Source: Desulfobacterales bacterium (lineage in GTDB: Bacteria; Desulfobacterota; Desulfobacteria; Desulfobacterales; SURF-7). Taken from it: a stretch of 64,000 nt of DNA. This document shows positions 6,798 through 19,866 of this stretch, in pieces. The position numbers were made by a program, and so were the translations under genes. The stretch spans positions 1 to 64,000 of the forward strand of contig JANQFQ010000086.1 in assembly GCA_028277765.1 (NCBI GenBank), written 5' to 3'. Each line of letters starts with the position of its first letter. Positions within the stretch are counted from its first letter, which is position 1. The notes beneath the pieces are model-generated. The model made no database searches and was not told the DNA's origin. It saw only the letters and a program-made list of their open reading frames with translations.

Positions 6798-8342
6798 TTA
6801 TTCCTCCAGTAAAGACTTCCCTGTCATCTTTTCTGGTTTATCTATACCTAAAATGTCAAGAATCGTCGGTGCTATATCGCCGAGACATCCCTGTGACAAC
6901 GTTACGTCTTTCCTTGAATCGTCAACCATTATAAAGAAAACAGGATTAAGGGTGTGGGCTGTATGAGGATTTCCGTTATTGTCGATCATCTGTTCCGCGT
7001 TTCCATGGTCAGCCGTAATAAAAGCTTTTCCTCCCTGTTTCTGAACCTGTTTAACCACTTCCTTTACACAAGTATCAACGGTCTCAACTGCTCTTATTGC
7101 CGCGTCCTGAATACCGGTATGGCCAACCATATCCATGTTTGCAAAATTCAGTACTATAAAATCATAATCTCCTGTCTGCAACCGCACCACGGTCTCTTCG
7201 GCTACTTTAAGAGCGCTCATTTCAGGTTTCTGGTCATATGTTGAAACCTCTCTTGGAGAAGGTATAAGGCACCTGTCCTCCAGGGGAAAAGGCTCTTCTT
7301 CTCCTCCGTTAAAAAAATATGTAACATGTGCATATTTCTCTGTTTCAGCTATCCTTAGCTGCCGCAGGCCCTTTTTACTGATAACCTCTCCTAGAATCGC
7401 TTCCATATGCTCCGGTGGAAACGCTATGGGAAGGGCAAATTCCTCGTCATACATGGTCATTGTAACAAACTCGCAGACCTTAGGAAAACGATCCCGTTCA
7501 AACATCTTAAAATCCGATTCAGTCAATGCCCTTGTAATCTGCCTTGCGCGATCAGCCCTGAAGTTGAAAAAAACAATGCCATCTTCATCTTCAACCATCC
7601 ACATCGGCTTATCTGACTCATCCATGATCACTATGGGCCTGATAAACTCATCTGTTTCTCCTCGGTTGTATGCGTTTTTTACAGCCTGTACAGGATCTTT
7701 TTCTGATACACCTTTTCCTAATACAAATAAATCATAGGCCTCTTTATTCCTTTCCCACCTTGTGTCCCTGTCCATGGCGTAAAACCGCCCGCATATTGTT
7801 GCAATCTTTCCAGAATTGTTTTCTTTTATATAGTCCTGAAGTTCCATTACATAACACTCTCCTCCGTTCGGAGGTGTATCGCGCCCGTCAAGTATGGCGT
7901 GTATATATACTTTTTTTAAACCGCTATTTTTTGTCATTTCTAAAAGAGCAAAAAGATGTGTCAGCTGGCTATGTACCCCACCGTCTGAAACAAGGCCCAT
8001 GAGATGGAGAGCTGTCCCTTTATCCTTTACTTTAGCCATCACAGCATTCAGCGCCTGGTTATCAAAAAAAGACCTGTCTGCTATGGCCATGTCGATCCTC
8101 AGCAGATCCTGATAAACCACTCTGCCAGCACCGATATTTAGATGTCCCACCTCGGAATTGCCCATTATTCCTTCAGGAAGTCCCACGGCTCCCCCGTGTA
8201 CCGTAAGCTGTGTGTGAGGATACTCCTCTAAAAGACTGTCAAGAAAAGGCGTGTTCCCCAGGGTAATAGCATTCCCTTTTTCCTCAGGATTAAGTCCGCA
8301 ACCATCTAATATGATAAGAATTAACGGTTTTTTTTCTGGCAC
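6798..8342 (-). CDS. gpmI: 2,3-bisphosphoglycerate-independent phosphoglycerate mutase
   Basis: The enzyme interconverts 3- and 2-phosphoglycerate in glycolysis and gluconeogenesis using two metal ions (usually Mn). The 514-residue protein has the full set of landmarks: LIILDGCGLNPE at the N-terminus, the catalytic serine in GNSEVGHLNIGAGR, HAILDGRDTPP, FNFRADRARQI and TADHGNAEQM near the end. The length is normal for the family. It is the last gene of the leftward rplU-rpmA-obgE-nadD-rsfS-gpmI series and starts two bases after the rsfS stop, so translation is probably coupled. Confidence 0.97.
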   Translation of the reverse strand: MPEKKPLILIILDGCGLNPEEKGNAITLGNTPFLDSLLEEYPHTQLTVHGGAVGLPEGIMGNSEVGHLNIGAGRVVYQDLLRIDMAIADRSFFDNQALNAVMAKVKDKGTALHLMGLVSDGGVHSQLTHLFALLEMTKNSGLKKVYIHAILDGRDTPPNGGECYVMELQDYIKENNSGKIATICGRFYAMDRDTRWERNKEAYDLFVLGKGVSEKDPVQAVKNAYNRGETDEFIRPIVIMDESDKPMWMVEDEDGIVFFNFRADRARQITRALTESDFKMFERDRFPKVCEFVTMTMYDEEFALPIAFPPEHMEAILGEVISKKGLRQLRIAETEKYAHVTYFFNGGEEEPFPLEDRCLIPSPREVSTYDQKPEMSALKVAEETVVRLQTGDYDFIVLNFANMDMVGHTGIQDAAIRAVETVDTCVKEVVKQVQKQGGKAFITADHGNAEQMIDNNGNPHTAHTLNPVFFIMVDDSRKDVTLSQGCLGDIAPTILDILGIDKPEKMTGKSLLEE

Positions 8343-8344
8343 GA

Positions 8345-8728
8345 TCAGATCCCTCTCTCTTCAGCATCCTGTTTCAAAAAGCTTTCTGTCTTTATCCTTT
8401 CCGCATCAACCCAGATACCTTCAATATCATAAAAATCACGCAATGGTTCATAAAAAACATGTATGATAATATGACCGTAATCGAGTAGTACCCAGTGGCC
8501 ATCCTTCAACCCTTCAATGCCCAGGGGTTTTATGCCGCTTTTTTTCAATTCTGACCTTACAAATTCGGCAATAGCCGATACCTGGCGGTTCGACCGTCCA
8601 CTGCAGATAATGATCGTGTCTGCCACAGATGTTAACGTCTTAACATCCAGCACGATAACGCCTAAAGCTTTCCTTCCCAGGACAGCTCTAACGTAATTAT
8701 CCAGAATCTGTCTTCCTTCTTTCTTCAT
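8345..8728 (-). CDS. rsfS: ribosomal silencing factor RsfS (Iojap/YbeB)
   Basis: RsfS binds ribosomal protein L14 and blocks joining of the subunits when nutrients are short. The 127-residue protein shows the family pattern: DVKTLTSVADTIIICSGRSNRQVSAI, then IEGLKDGHWVLLDYGHIIIHVF and RDFYDIEGIW. Its ATG overlaps the nadD stop by four bases, and the nadD-rsfS pair is a conserved neighbourhood in bacteria. The extra C-terminal tail after IEGIWVDAERI is short and polar. Confidence 0.95.
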   Translation of the reverse strand: MKKEGRQILDNYVRAVLGRKALGVIVLDVKTLTSVADTIIICSGRSNRQVSAIAEFVRSELKKSGIKPLGIEGLKDGHWVLLDYGHIIIHVFYEPLRDFYDIEGIWVDAERIKTESFLKQDAEERGI

Positions 8729-9393
8729 AAATAAAGCTCTTTTTTCTTAATAAATGCATAAACTTCTTCTGTCACCATCGATTTAATATGATCCCTCTTT
8801 TTTATACCGGACCTGATGCTGGTAGAAGAGATATCTATGGGGGTAACTTTTAATAAATATATGGTTGTTTTCTCTCTATTTACAAAACCGCCCTCTTTGA
8901 AGGAAAACAGATAGCCGTCTGAAACATTTTTGTTTAGATAATCACCTATTTCACTAATCGTTCTTTTTTCATTGTTATGCAACTGTCCCGGCCGAGTCAT
9001 AATAATAAACGGTGTCAGGAGAAAAAGCTCCTGAAATGATTTCCAAGTGTCTATTTCAAAGAAAGCATCAGAACCAAGAATCAGAAAAAGCTCGGTCTCC
9101 TTTGTCAGCTCTTTTTTAAGTTGTTTAACCGTATCAATGGTATATGACGGCCCAGAACGGCTTATTTCAATATCTGACACAATGAAACCGTCAAGTCCCA
9201 AAAAAGCAAGGCGGGTCATTTCAAGGCGGTCTTTAGGGTCAGCTACATCTCCGGATTCCTTGTGCGGAGGAACAGCTGAAGGAACGATGAATATAGGATC
9301 CAGGTTGAAGCTTTCTTTTGCCTCCTGTATAACCTGAAGGTGTCCTGTATGAACAGGATTAAAGGTGCCCCCAAATAGACCTGCTCTTTTCAA
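8725..9393 (-). CDS. nadD: nicotinate-nucleotide adenylyltransferase
   Basis: NadD transfers AMP from ATP to nicotinate mononucleotide, making deamido-NAD in NAD synthesis. The 222-residue protein has the nucleotidyltransferase motif GGTFNPVHTGHL with the catalytic HxGH-like HTGH, FIVPSAVPPHK, and the C-terminal ISSTSIRSGI signature that binds the phosphates. The conserved SRSGPSYTIDT is also present. It lies between obgE and rsfS, overlapping the latter. NadA (49719-50756) supplies quinolinate to the same pathway. Confidence 0.96.
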   Translation of the reverse strand: MKRAGLFGGTFNPVHTGHLQVIQEAKESFNLDPIFIVPSAVPPHKESGDVADPKDRLEMTRLAFLGLDGFIVSDIEISRSGPSYTIDTVKQLKKELTKETELFLILGSDAFFEIDTWKSFQELFLLTPFIIMTRPGQLHNNEKRTISEIGDYLNKNVSDGYLFSFKEGGFVNREKTTIYLLKVTPIDISSTSIRSGIKKRDHIKSMVTEEVYAFIKKKELYL

Positions 9394-9418
9394 AGAAGCT
9401 CCTCCATGTCTCTAAGTT

Positions 9419-10420
9419 TTACTGTTTTTCCCTGTCCAGGATCTTTATTAATCGGGATATAACCTTATCTATCCCCTTTCCTGCAGCAGCTGAAATAAAA
9501 AGCACATCTTCATCTTTTAGAGCCGCTCTGAAACTTTCCGCTGCTTTATCTGTTTCTGGAAGATCTGCTTTATTCAGTACCACGATCTGTGGTTTTTTCG
9601 CAAGTTTTTCACTGTATAAAGAGAGTTCCCTGTTAATGGTTACATAGTCTTTTAACGGCTCTTCCCTGTCTATCCCTGAAGCGTCAACAAGGTGTATAAG
9701 AACCCGCGTCCGTTCAATATGACGGAGGAATTTAATTCCAAGACCGGTACCTTTATGGGCGCCTTCAATAAGTCCGGGAATGTCAGCCACTGTAAACGGT
9801 TCACCCCATTCGTTCTGAACTACTCCTAGATTCGGTGTCAGGGTAGTAAACGGGTAAGCGCCTGTTTTAGGCCTCGCTGAAGAAAGCACGCTGATAAGCG
9901 TTGACTTTCCGGCGTTTGGCAGGCCGATAATTCCTGCATCAGCTATAAGCTTCAGCTCCAGCCGTAATTCTCTGGTCTCTCCGGGTTCACCTGGCTGTGC
10001 GAACCTGGGGGCCCTGTTTTTTGATGTTGTAAAACGCTTATTCCCCTGGCCTCCTCGGCCTCCTTTTGCTGCCACAAAAGCTTCGTCCGGACCGTCAAAG
10101 TCAAAAAGGCTCTCCCCGGTCTCTGCTTCAAAAATAATAGTTCCGGGTGGAATCTCAATGATCAGATCCCGGCCATTTTTCCCGTGCTTCTGCTTTCCCT
10201 GACCGTATCCGCCATTACCGGCTTTAAACTTTTTTTTATATCGGAATTGATAAAGAGTACGTTTTTGAGAGGTTGATCTAAAGAGGACATCTCCGCCGCG
10301 GCCCCCGTCTCCGCCATCTGGACCGCCCCGCTCAATAAACTTTTCCCGCCTGAAGCTTACACAGCCCCTACCGCCGTCTCCGGACTGAACCGTAATAATC
10401 GCCTCATCAATAAATTTCAC
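9419..10420 (-). CDS. obgE: Obg/CgtA GTPase, ribosome assembly factor
   Basis: A 50S-associated GTPase of ribosome maturation and the stringent response. The protein (333 residues) starts [20 protein letters not shown], the glycine-rich Obg fold with many GG turns through residue 155, then the G domain with P-loop GLPNAGKST, switch [19 protein letters not shown] (G3) and NKAD (G4), and SAA (G5). It ends soon after the G domain, so it lacks the variable C-terminal extension of some homologues. Its ATG overlaps the rpmA stop by four bases. Confidence 0.97.
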   Translation of the reverse strand: MKFIDEAIITVQSGDGGRGCVSFRREKFIERGGPDGGDGGRGGDVLFRSTSQKRTLYQFRYKKKFKAGNGGYGQGKQKHGKNGRDLIIEIPPGTIIFEAETGESLFDFDGPDEAFVAAKGGRGGQGNKRFTTSKNRAPRFAQPGEPGETRELRLELKLIADAGIIGLPNAGKSTLISVLSSARPKTGAYPFTTLTPNLGVVQNEWGEPFTVADIPGLIEGAHKGTGLGIKFLRHIERTRVLIHLVDASGIDREEPLKDYVTINRELSLYSEKLAKKPQIVVLNKADLPETDKAAESFRAALKDEDVLFISAAAGKGIDKVISRLIKILDREKQ

Positions 10421-10671
10421 TTAGCATAAACACTTACTTTTTTACGAGATTTGCCCAAGCGCTCGTACGCAACAATACCGTCAATTTTGGCAAACAGGGT
10501 ATAATCCTTCCCTGTTCCGACGTTTTCGCCTGGATGTATTCTTGTGCCCACCTGCCTTACCAAAATATTTCCAGCTTTTACGGTCTGCCCGCTAAAACAC
10601 TTTACGCCGCGTCTCTGTCCATTGCTGTCACGTCCGTTCTTAGAACTGCCGCCTGCTTTTTTATGTGCCAT
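10417..10671 (-). CDS. rpmA: 50S ribosomal protein L27
   Basis: L27 reaches toward the peptidyl transferase centre with its N-terminus. The 84-residue sequence starts [20 protein letters not shown], the usual L27 start without the cleaved N-terminal extension found in Firmicutes, and contains [20 protein letters not shown]. It follows rplU by 12 bases and overlaps obgE by four. Confidence 0.98.
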   Translation of the reverse strand: MAHKKAGGSSKNGRDSNGQRRGVKCFSGQTVKAGNILVRQVGTRIHPGENVGTGKDYTLFAKIDGIVAYERLGKSRKKVSVYAK

Positions 10672-10683
10672 TGTTCAAACCCC

Positions 10684-10995
10684 TTATACTTCAATACTAT
10701 CTATCTTTACAGCAGTATACTGCTGACGATGTCCTCTCTTTCTGCGGTATCTTTTTCTCCGTTTATACTTAAAGACAATTATTTTTTTTGCTTTTCCCTG
10801 GTCTACAATATGGCCACTAACTGCCGCGTTTTCTAAAACCGGCTGGCCGATCTTGACTGATTCACCGTCTGAAAACATAAGGACCTTGTCAAAAGAAACC
10901 TCAGCGCCGATATCACCGGAGATCTTTTCAACCAATAACAAATCACCTTCTTTAACCCTGTATTGCTTGCCTCCAGCGGCAATCACTGCATACAT
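10684..10995 (-). CDS. rplU: 50S ribosomal protein L21
   Basis: A 103-residue L21 starting MYAVIAAGGKQYRVKEGD with the C-terminal signature FKYKRRKRYRRKRGHRQQYT. It binds 23S rRNA. AAGGAGG lies just upstream of the ATG. First gene of the leftward L21-L27-Obg series, behind a clear promoter at 11041-11068. Confidence 0.98.
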   Translation of the reverse strand: MYAVIAAGGKQYRVKEGDLLLVEKISGDIGAEVSFDKVLMFSDGESVKIGQPVLENAAVSGHIVDQGKAKKIIVFKYKRRKRYRRKRGHRQQYTAVKIDSIEV

Positions 10996-11040
10996 CTTAT
11001 AATCCTCCTTAACCTTATAACCTGTTTATCAAACCGAGTT

Positions 11041-11068
11041 ATTTTAAACGCCAATGAATTTTTGTCAA
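11041..11068 (-). promoter_or_regulatory. promoter of the rplU operon
   Basis: On the minus strand TTGACA (11068-11063), a 16-base spacer and TAAAAT (11046-11041) precede rplU. The leader of about 40 bases contains no obvious large structure. Confidence 0.65.
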
Positions 11069-11213
11069 GAAAAATGTTACTTAATCGTATGTTTTTTTTA
11101 TAAAAATGCCTATTAACCTTATTTGGGGCGAAAATCCTCGCCGATAAACTTCTCGGTTATTCAAAAAAAGGGGGGGCCGGGTAGATATCTGGTCTGTTTA
11201 AATCAGTCGAAAT

Positions 11214-11312
11214 TTACTTCTTTTTATTTTTTTTCTTCTTTTTCGGCCGGCAGGTACCGTTTGATCCTCGCCAAATCTTCCCTTTTTTTGTTCGCCTATC
11301 ACCCTTACCCAT
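11214..11312 (-). CDS. 30S ribosomal protein bTHX (THX/S31 family), too short for the ORF track
   Basis: Translation of the minus strand gives a 32-residue basic protein starting MGKGDRRTKKGKIWRGSNGT, followed by CRP and a run of Lys/Asn. It matches the bTHX (Thx, S31) family pattern MGKGDxRTxxGKIxRGSxGxxRP with a lysine-rich tail; in Thermus this small peptide fills a cavity in the 30S head. AAAGGAG lies six bases before the ATG and a good promoter at 11355-11383. It stands beside, but is transcribed separately from, rplU. The Cys in place of the usual Tyr/Ser before RP is a small oddity. Confidence 0.9.
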   Translation of the reverse strand: MGKGDRRTKKGKIWRGSNGTCRPKKKKKNKKK

Positions 11313-11354
11313 ATTTTTCTCCTTTAAATACTGTTTTAAAAATAACAGCAAATA

Positions 11355-11383
11355 ACTATATTCGTTTTTGATCGGACTTTCAA
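11355..11383 (-). promoter_or_regulatory. promoter of the bTHX gene
   Basis: On the minus strand TTGAAA (11383-11378), a 17-base spacer and TATAGT (11360-11355) lie about 40 bases before the bTHX ATG. Confidence 0.6.
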
Positions 11384-11512
11384 TAAAAATTTTATTTTGC
11401 AGGAAAACCAGGCCACTTTTTATTTTAACGCTATTTTTAAATATTTTTCTGTAACAGGTTTTTCAAAATTTAAAAGACAAAAAGAAAAGAATTAAAAGGG
11501 AAGAAAAACTGG

Positions 11513-11728
11513 TTATTCAACAGTAAACGTTATAACGCTATAAAAAGAAATAAATTCTGTGGAGCACTCATCGCAGTAGTATTGCTTTGTTCCCGGAACC
11601 ATGCGGACGAATGTATTGCGCCCGATTCTTTGACCAGAAATGTTTCCACAAGTAGGGCACTTTTCAAAAAACACCTTGTTGCCTTTGTTTAGGTAAATCA
11701 GTTTGTCTTTATGCATTCGTTTCTCCAT
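11513..11728 (-). CDS. small zinc-ribbon protein, unknown function
   Basis: From the ATG at 11728 the protein has 71 residues; the longer ORF start at 11758 is less likely, as the MEKRMHKDK start follows AAGAGATAATA. Two cysteine pairs, CPTCG and CDEC, about 35 residues apart, make a zinc ribbon or rubredoxin-like knuckle. Between them is a basic stretch (GQRIGRNTFVRMVPGTKQYY). It could bind nucleic acid or a protein partner. It is flanked by AT-rich non-coding DNA and appears monocistronic. I do not recognise the family. Confidence 0.65.
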   Translation of the reverse strand: MEKRMHKDKLIYLNKGNKVFFEKCPTCGNISGQRIGRNTFVRMVPGTKQYYCDECSTEFISFYSVITFTVE

Positions 11729-11758
11729 TATTATCTCTTTGCTTGTTCTAACCAACAC

Positions 11759-12154
11759 TTAATACTATATACAGTGTAAAATCTCTTCGTATTTCATTTC
11801 TTGCAAACATTTTAAATTCGAATATCGAATTAAGATTTGATTTTAAGATTTGGCGAAACAAATTTTAAAAATATAAATGTTCAAATGCTCAAAACCATAA
11901 CTTTCTAATTTTCCCCATTAAAGTGTCTTTTGTTTTGGATTTTTAACCTTCTTTAGATACTTCTTTTTTAATATATAACTGTATATAATGTCAACACTAG
12001 TTGTTTACACTATATTTTATCTTATAAATATAACCTATTTCTTTTAATTCGTCCATAGATAAAAACATCTGTTTTTCTGGGAATTCTTCCCAAAAACTCA
12101 GCTTCTGATTATTTTCATAAGAATTGACTAAAATCTCTAAACAAGCAAACCGTT
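11759..12154. other. AT-rich gap without a convincing gene
   Basis: About 400 bases between the zinc-ribbon gene and the aminotransferase. It contains the palindrome AATTCG-AATAT-CGAATT (11815-11831), a possible operator for the zinc-ribbon gene, and TTGACA-like boxes on the minus strand near 11990. A minus-strand open frame ending at 11997 reads NSYENNQKLSFWEEFPEKQM and then MFLSMDELKEIGYIY, protein-like in composition, but it has no usable start codon upstream, so at most it is a gene remnant. Confidence 0.4.
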
Positions 12155-13306
12155 TTAAAGTCTTTTTAGATAAGTTTCTATCCTATTAAGGCCCTCTTTA
12201 ATGTTTTCCAAGGAGTTTGCATATGAGAACCGGAGATATCCTTCACCGTTTTGACCGAAATCAATTCCTGGTGTAACACCTACATGGGCTTTTTCAAGAA
12301 TATCAAAAGCAAGTTTGTAAGAATCTTTTAAAATATGGCTAGCATTCGCAAACACATAAAACGCACCAGTAGGTTCAACTGTGATCCCGAAACCGAGAGC
12401 TTTAAGCCTTTTGACCATATACTGTCGCCGTTGATTATATATATGGTTCATTTCTCGGGCATCTTTTTCCGCTTCTTTTAAAGCAGCGATACCTGCAGCC
12501 TGGCTGGTCGATCCAGCAGAAATAAAAAAATTCTGCTGGATTTTCTGTATTGGCCTGATAAATTTTAAAGGCGCGATAAGATATCCCAACCTGAAACCTG
12601 TCATCGCATAAAGCTTTGAAAAACCGTTTAAGACAAAAGCTGTGTCTGTAAATTCAAGGATGCTATGTTCCGTCCCTTTATAAACCAGGCCGTGATAAAT
12701 CTCATCTGAAATCACAAAAAAATTGTTCTTCTCAGCCAGATCGGCAATTTCTTTCATCCTTGTTTTAGAAAGAATATTTCCTGTTGGGTTTGATGGAGAA
12801 TTTATAAACAGGGCCTTTGTTTTTTTATTAATCTTTTTCTCTATTTCCCTTGTTTTAAACTGAAAACCATCTTCTTCATAAACAGGTATTTTAATCGGAT
12901 CTCCTGAAAGAAACTCAATAAAGTTTGAATAACAAGGATAATTTGGGTCAGAAATGATCACCTGGTCTTTTTTTTCTAAAAGAGAGGATAACACCAGAAA
13001 AATAGCCGGAGATGTCCCTGATGTTATAACAACCCTGTCTGGTTTAACTTTTACATTATATTTACGATAATAGTTATCACACACAGCCTCTCTTAACTCT
13101 ATTAAGCCAAGGCTGTGTGTATAATTTGTAAAACCTTCTTCAAGGGCTCTTTTTACAGCTTTTTTAATACATTTAGGTGTTTCAAAGTCAGGCTCACCCA
13201 CTTCCAGGTGTATAATGCTGATACCATTCTTCTCCATTAACTGGGCCTTTTCCAGCACCTCCATTACAATAAAAGGTTTTATTCTGTCAGCCCGATTTGC
13301 TATCAT
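12155..13306 (-). CDS. PLP-dependent class I/II aminotransferase
   Basis: A 383-residue fold-type I aminotransferase of the aspartate/alanine type. Visible landmarks are EVGEPDFETP, TSGTSPAIFL (cofactor phosphate), SPSNPTGN, the VISDEIYHGLVY aspartate, the Schiff-base lysine in NGFSKLYAMTGFRLGYL and the substrate arginine in YLRFSYANS. It lies downstream of hisI-hisG with a 78-base gap, but lacks the look of HisC (no his-specific context or motif I can vouch for). An aspartate, alanine or aromatic aminotransferase are all possible. Substrate unassigned. Confidence 0.88.
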   Translation of the reverse strand: MIANRADRIKPFIVMEVLEKAQLMEKNGISIIHLEVGEPDFETPKCIKKAVKRALEEGFTNYTHSLGLIELREAVCDNYYRKYNVKVKPDRVVITSGTSPAIFLVLSSLLEKKDQVIISDPNYPCYSNFIEFLSGDPIKIPVYEEDGFQFKTREIEKKINKKTKALFINSPSNPTGNILSKTRMKEIADLAEKNNFFVISDEIYHGLVYKGTEHSILEFTDTAFVLNGFSKLYAMTGFRLGYLIAPLKFIRPIQKIQQNFFISAGSTSQAAGIAALKEAEKDAREMNHIYNQRRQYMVKRLKALGFGITVEPTGAFYVFANASHILKDSYKLAFDILEKAHVGVTPGIDFGQNGEGYLRFSYANSLENIKEGLNRIETYLKRL

Positions 13307-13384
13307 TGTTAAACGTTTAAAGAAAGAATTGTTTATTAATTTAAATATTTTATATAAAAATTAACATCTGGTCTGATTAGACGT

Positions 13385-14260
13385 CTAAACAACTTTATTT
13401 AGGGGATATTCAATAATACCTTCTGCTCCATTTTTTAACAGCTCAGGTATTAAATCCCTTACTGTATCTGAATCAACTACTGTTTCCACTGAAAACCAGG
13501 TTGATTTATAAAGGGTCGCTATTGTCGGTGCGTTAAGGCTTGGCAGCAGAGAAACAATATCTTCTAGTTTTTCTTCGGGAACATTCATTTTTATACCCAC
13601 AAGGGTTTCCGCCAGAAGTGCTCCTTTTAAAAGCAGAGCTATCTGCTCAATTTTTTCTTTTTTATCATTATCCTTCCAGACATTCTTATTCGCAATAATC
13701 TGTGTGTTTGTCTCCATCAATTCCTGGATAATTTTAAGGCCGTGTGCCTTAATAGTACTTTCTGTTTCAGTAACCTCCACAACAGCATCTGCCAGACCGG
13801 AAACTACTTTTGCTTCTGTGGCTCCCCAGGAAAATTCAACATCCACATTTATCTTTTTTTCCTTAAAATACCTTTTTGTAAAATTAACCAATTCTGTTGC
13901 TATTTTTTTTCCTTCTAGATTCTCTATTTTTTTTATCTTTGAATTATAAGGAACCGCCAGTACCCACCTGGCCGGGCGTGTACTCACTTTTGAATAAACA
14001 AGGTCTGTAACAACGATAACATCTGAATTGTTTTCAGCTATCCAGTCTTTTCCGGTAAGCCCGGCATCAAGTGTACCATCTTCCACATAACGTGACATTT
14101 CCTGGGCCCGACATATAGCACAATCAATATTATCATCGTTTATTTCAGGAAAATAACTTCTTCCATTTACATTTATTTTCCATCCAGAACGCTTAAAAAG
14201 AGCAATAGTTGCCTTTTGTAAACTCCCTTTTGGAATTCCTAATTTCAATTTATCATTCAT
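13385..14260 (-). CDS. hisG: ATP phosphoribosyltransferase, long form (HisG with regulatory domain)
   Basis: First step of histidine synthesis, joining ATP and PRPP. The 291-residue length marks the long form (HisG-L), with two periplasmic-binding-like catalytic lobes ([52 protein letters not shown]) and a C-terminal ACT-like domain of about 75 residues ([11 protein letters not shown]) that binds histidine for feedback inhibition. No HisZ partner is therefore needed. Its ATG overlaps the hisI stop by four bases. Confidence 0.96.
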   Translation of the reverse strand: MNDKLKLGIPKGSLQKATIALFKRSGWKINVNGRSYFPEINDDNIDCAICRAQEMSRYVEDGTLDAGLTGKDWIAENNSDVIVVTDLVYSKVSTRPARWVLAVPYNSKIKKIENLEGKKIATELVNFTKRYFKEKKINVDVEFSWGATEAKVVSGLADAVVEVTETESTIKAHGLKIIQELMETNTQIIANKNVWKDNDKKEKIEQIALLLKGALLAETLVGIKMNVPEEKLEDIVSLLPSLNAPTIATLYKSTWFSVETVVDSDTVRDLIPELLKNGAEGIIEYPLNKVV

Positions 14261-14634
14261 TTATTATAAACCTCCTCAGGATCAAAAAGCGGCTTTCCCA
14301 CTATCTTTATCGAATTATTTTCTAATTTTCTATAAAAACAGCTTTTATGTCCTGTGTGACAAGCTGCGCCTCCCACTTGTTCAACCTTGAAAAGAACCGT
14401 ATCATTATCACAATCTATTCTTATTTCTTTAATTTTCTGAATATTTCCGGAAGTTTCTCCTTTTATCCAGAGCTTATTTCTAGACCTGCTGTAAAATGTC
14501 CCTTTGCCTGTTGATAAGGATGTTTCCCATGCTTCTTTATTTATAAAGGCCAGCATTAAAACTTCATTTGTATGACAATCCTGTACTATCGCTGGAATAA
14601 GTCCTCCTGTCTTGTCAAAATCTAGTTCAATCAT
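14257..14634 (-). CDS. hisI: phosphoribosyl-AMP cyclohydrolase
   Basis: Third step of histidine synthesis, opening the adenine ring of PR-AMP. The 125-residue monofunctional protein contains the family motifs: [62 protein letters not shown] with the zinc cysteines. There is no fused HisE domain. It is the first of the leftward genes hisI-hisG. The rest of the his operon is not in the window. Confidence 0.96.
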   Translation of the reverse strand: MIELDFDKTGGLIPAIVQDCHTNEVLMLAFINKEAWETSLSTGKGTFYSRSRNKLWIKGETSGNIQKIKEIRIDCDNDTVLFKVEQVGGAACHTGHKSCFYRKLENNSIKIVGKPLFDPEEVYNK

Positions 14635-15026
14635 AAAAATATTCCTGAATATTTTATATATAATAAATAAGTTAAGTAACTATAACTTTAAATAATGTCA
14701 ATTCCTTTTTTATAACCAAAATATTAAAATAATTAATAAATAACAATAAAAAATATATTGTAAATAATTTGAAAAATAAATATATTCATTTGTTGTTACT
14801 TAATTTAATAATAAAAATATAGTTATTAACATAAAAAAAAAGTGTGTTTATAACTATAAATTTAATAAAAAAAAGCAATCATTAAATTAAAAATAAATAA
14901 TTAAAAAAATATAGTATATTCAGTAAATTATATTTTATAATATGTTTTGACATATACTATAAATATTTGTATAAGATATTAATTAATATATATTAAACTA
15001 TTATATCTAAAATATAGGAAAATGAT
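14635..15026. other. very AT-rich divergent gap; candidate chromosomal replication origin
   Basis: About 390 bases, almost all A and T, lie between leftward hisI and rightward dnaN. Strand use changes here: the rplU/obg/his block points left and dnaN-gyrB points right, as around an origin, and dnaN-gyrB normally flank oriC. I found no clear cluster of TTATNCACA DnaA boxes; TGTTTATAA near 14844 is the closest. dnaA itself is not in the window. The right end carries the dnaN promoter. The origin role is an inference from context and composition. Confidence 0.4.
14947..14975 (+). promoter_or_regulatory. promoter of dnaN-gyrB
   Basis: TTGACA (14947-14952), a 17-base spacer and TATAAG (14970-14975) lie about 50 bases before the dnaN ATG. 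Confidence 0.7.
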
Positions 15027-19263
<4,237 letters not shown>

Positions 19264-19272
19264 GGCGAGAAA

Positions 19273-19650
19273 TTATAAGCCCCTGAAAGGGTTTTTATGT
19301 CCAGTGCCTTTGCTGGTGATTACCGTAAGAAATACAGCTTCATCGGAATACTTTTTTTCAACCTGTTTAACAGCCCTTGCCTGGGAAACACACGGTTTGC
19401 ACCAGGTAGCTGAATAGTCTGCCCAGACAAAGTAGCCTTCAAGTTCATCAACGCAAACATTCCTGCCGTTACCATTGACCCGAAAGATCTTTTTGTCTGG
19501 CGTTGTTTGTCCCGAGTATGAGGTGTCGTTCATGTTGCCAATATAAGCGTTACCTGCAGAGGAGCGGGAGGTATTCTGTTGTTCACAGCCCAAAAAAACA
19601 GATAAACAGACCAGTAGACATACGATGATTTTTTGTATGTTTATTTTCAT
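19273..19650 (-). CDS. thioredoxin-like lipoprotein, short (TlpA-type, possibly truncated)
   Basis: The protein has 125 residues. It starts with a lipoprotein signal (KIIVCLLVCLSVFLGCEQQ, lipobox FLGC) and carries a thioredoxin active site in YSATWCKPCVSQARAV, but ends about 40 residues after it. A normal TlpA/thioredoxin fold continues for about 60 residues past the site with a cis-proline loop. Here the chain stops at TSKGTGHKNPFRGL, so the cis-proline and last strands are missing. It may be a decayed oxidoreductase or a frameshifted gene. The 10-base link to the methyltransferase downstream suggests cotranscription. Confidence 0.65.
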   Translation of the reverse strand: MKINIQKIIVCLLVCLSVFLGCEQQNTSRSSAGNAYIGNMNDTSYSGQTTPDKKIFRVNGNGRNVCVDELEGYFVWADYSATWCKPCVSQARAVKQVEKKYSDEAVFLTVITSKGTGHKNPFRGL

Positions 19651-19866
19651 TTTTTAAAACCTTTTCGGAGTTTAAACATTTTTTTAAGGCATCGTTTTTA
19701 AAAAAACCTGACACTTTATGTAATGTCAAATCTAGCCTTTTACATTTAACATCTATACCACATATTGTGATCTCCTGAAAGATGTAAAAAGCGACAGACT
19801 TTTTCTTGCCTTGCTGAAGTTCCCGTGTTATTTTGAAAGACTAACAAATACAGGATGATAAACAGC

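Noticed and set aside
11123-11371. 82-residue plus-strand ORF upstream of rplU
   Set aside because: Antisense to the convincing bTHX gene, with no ribosome binding site.
14640-14946. Cluster of DnaA boxes near dnaN
   Set aside because: Only near-matches such as TGTTTATAA were found; the AT-richness makes chance hits likely.
19750-19770. TACCACATATTGTG near the sulfatase gene as an operator of the same type
   Set aside because: Only the first six bases agree; the second half differs and no palindrome of the 6-3-6 kind forms.
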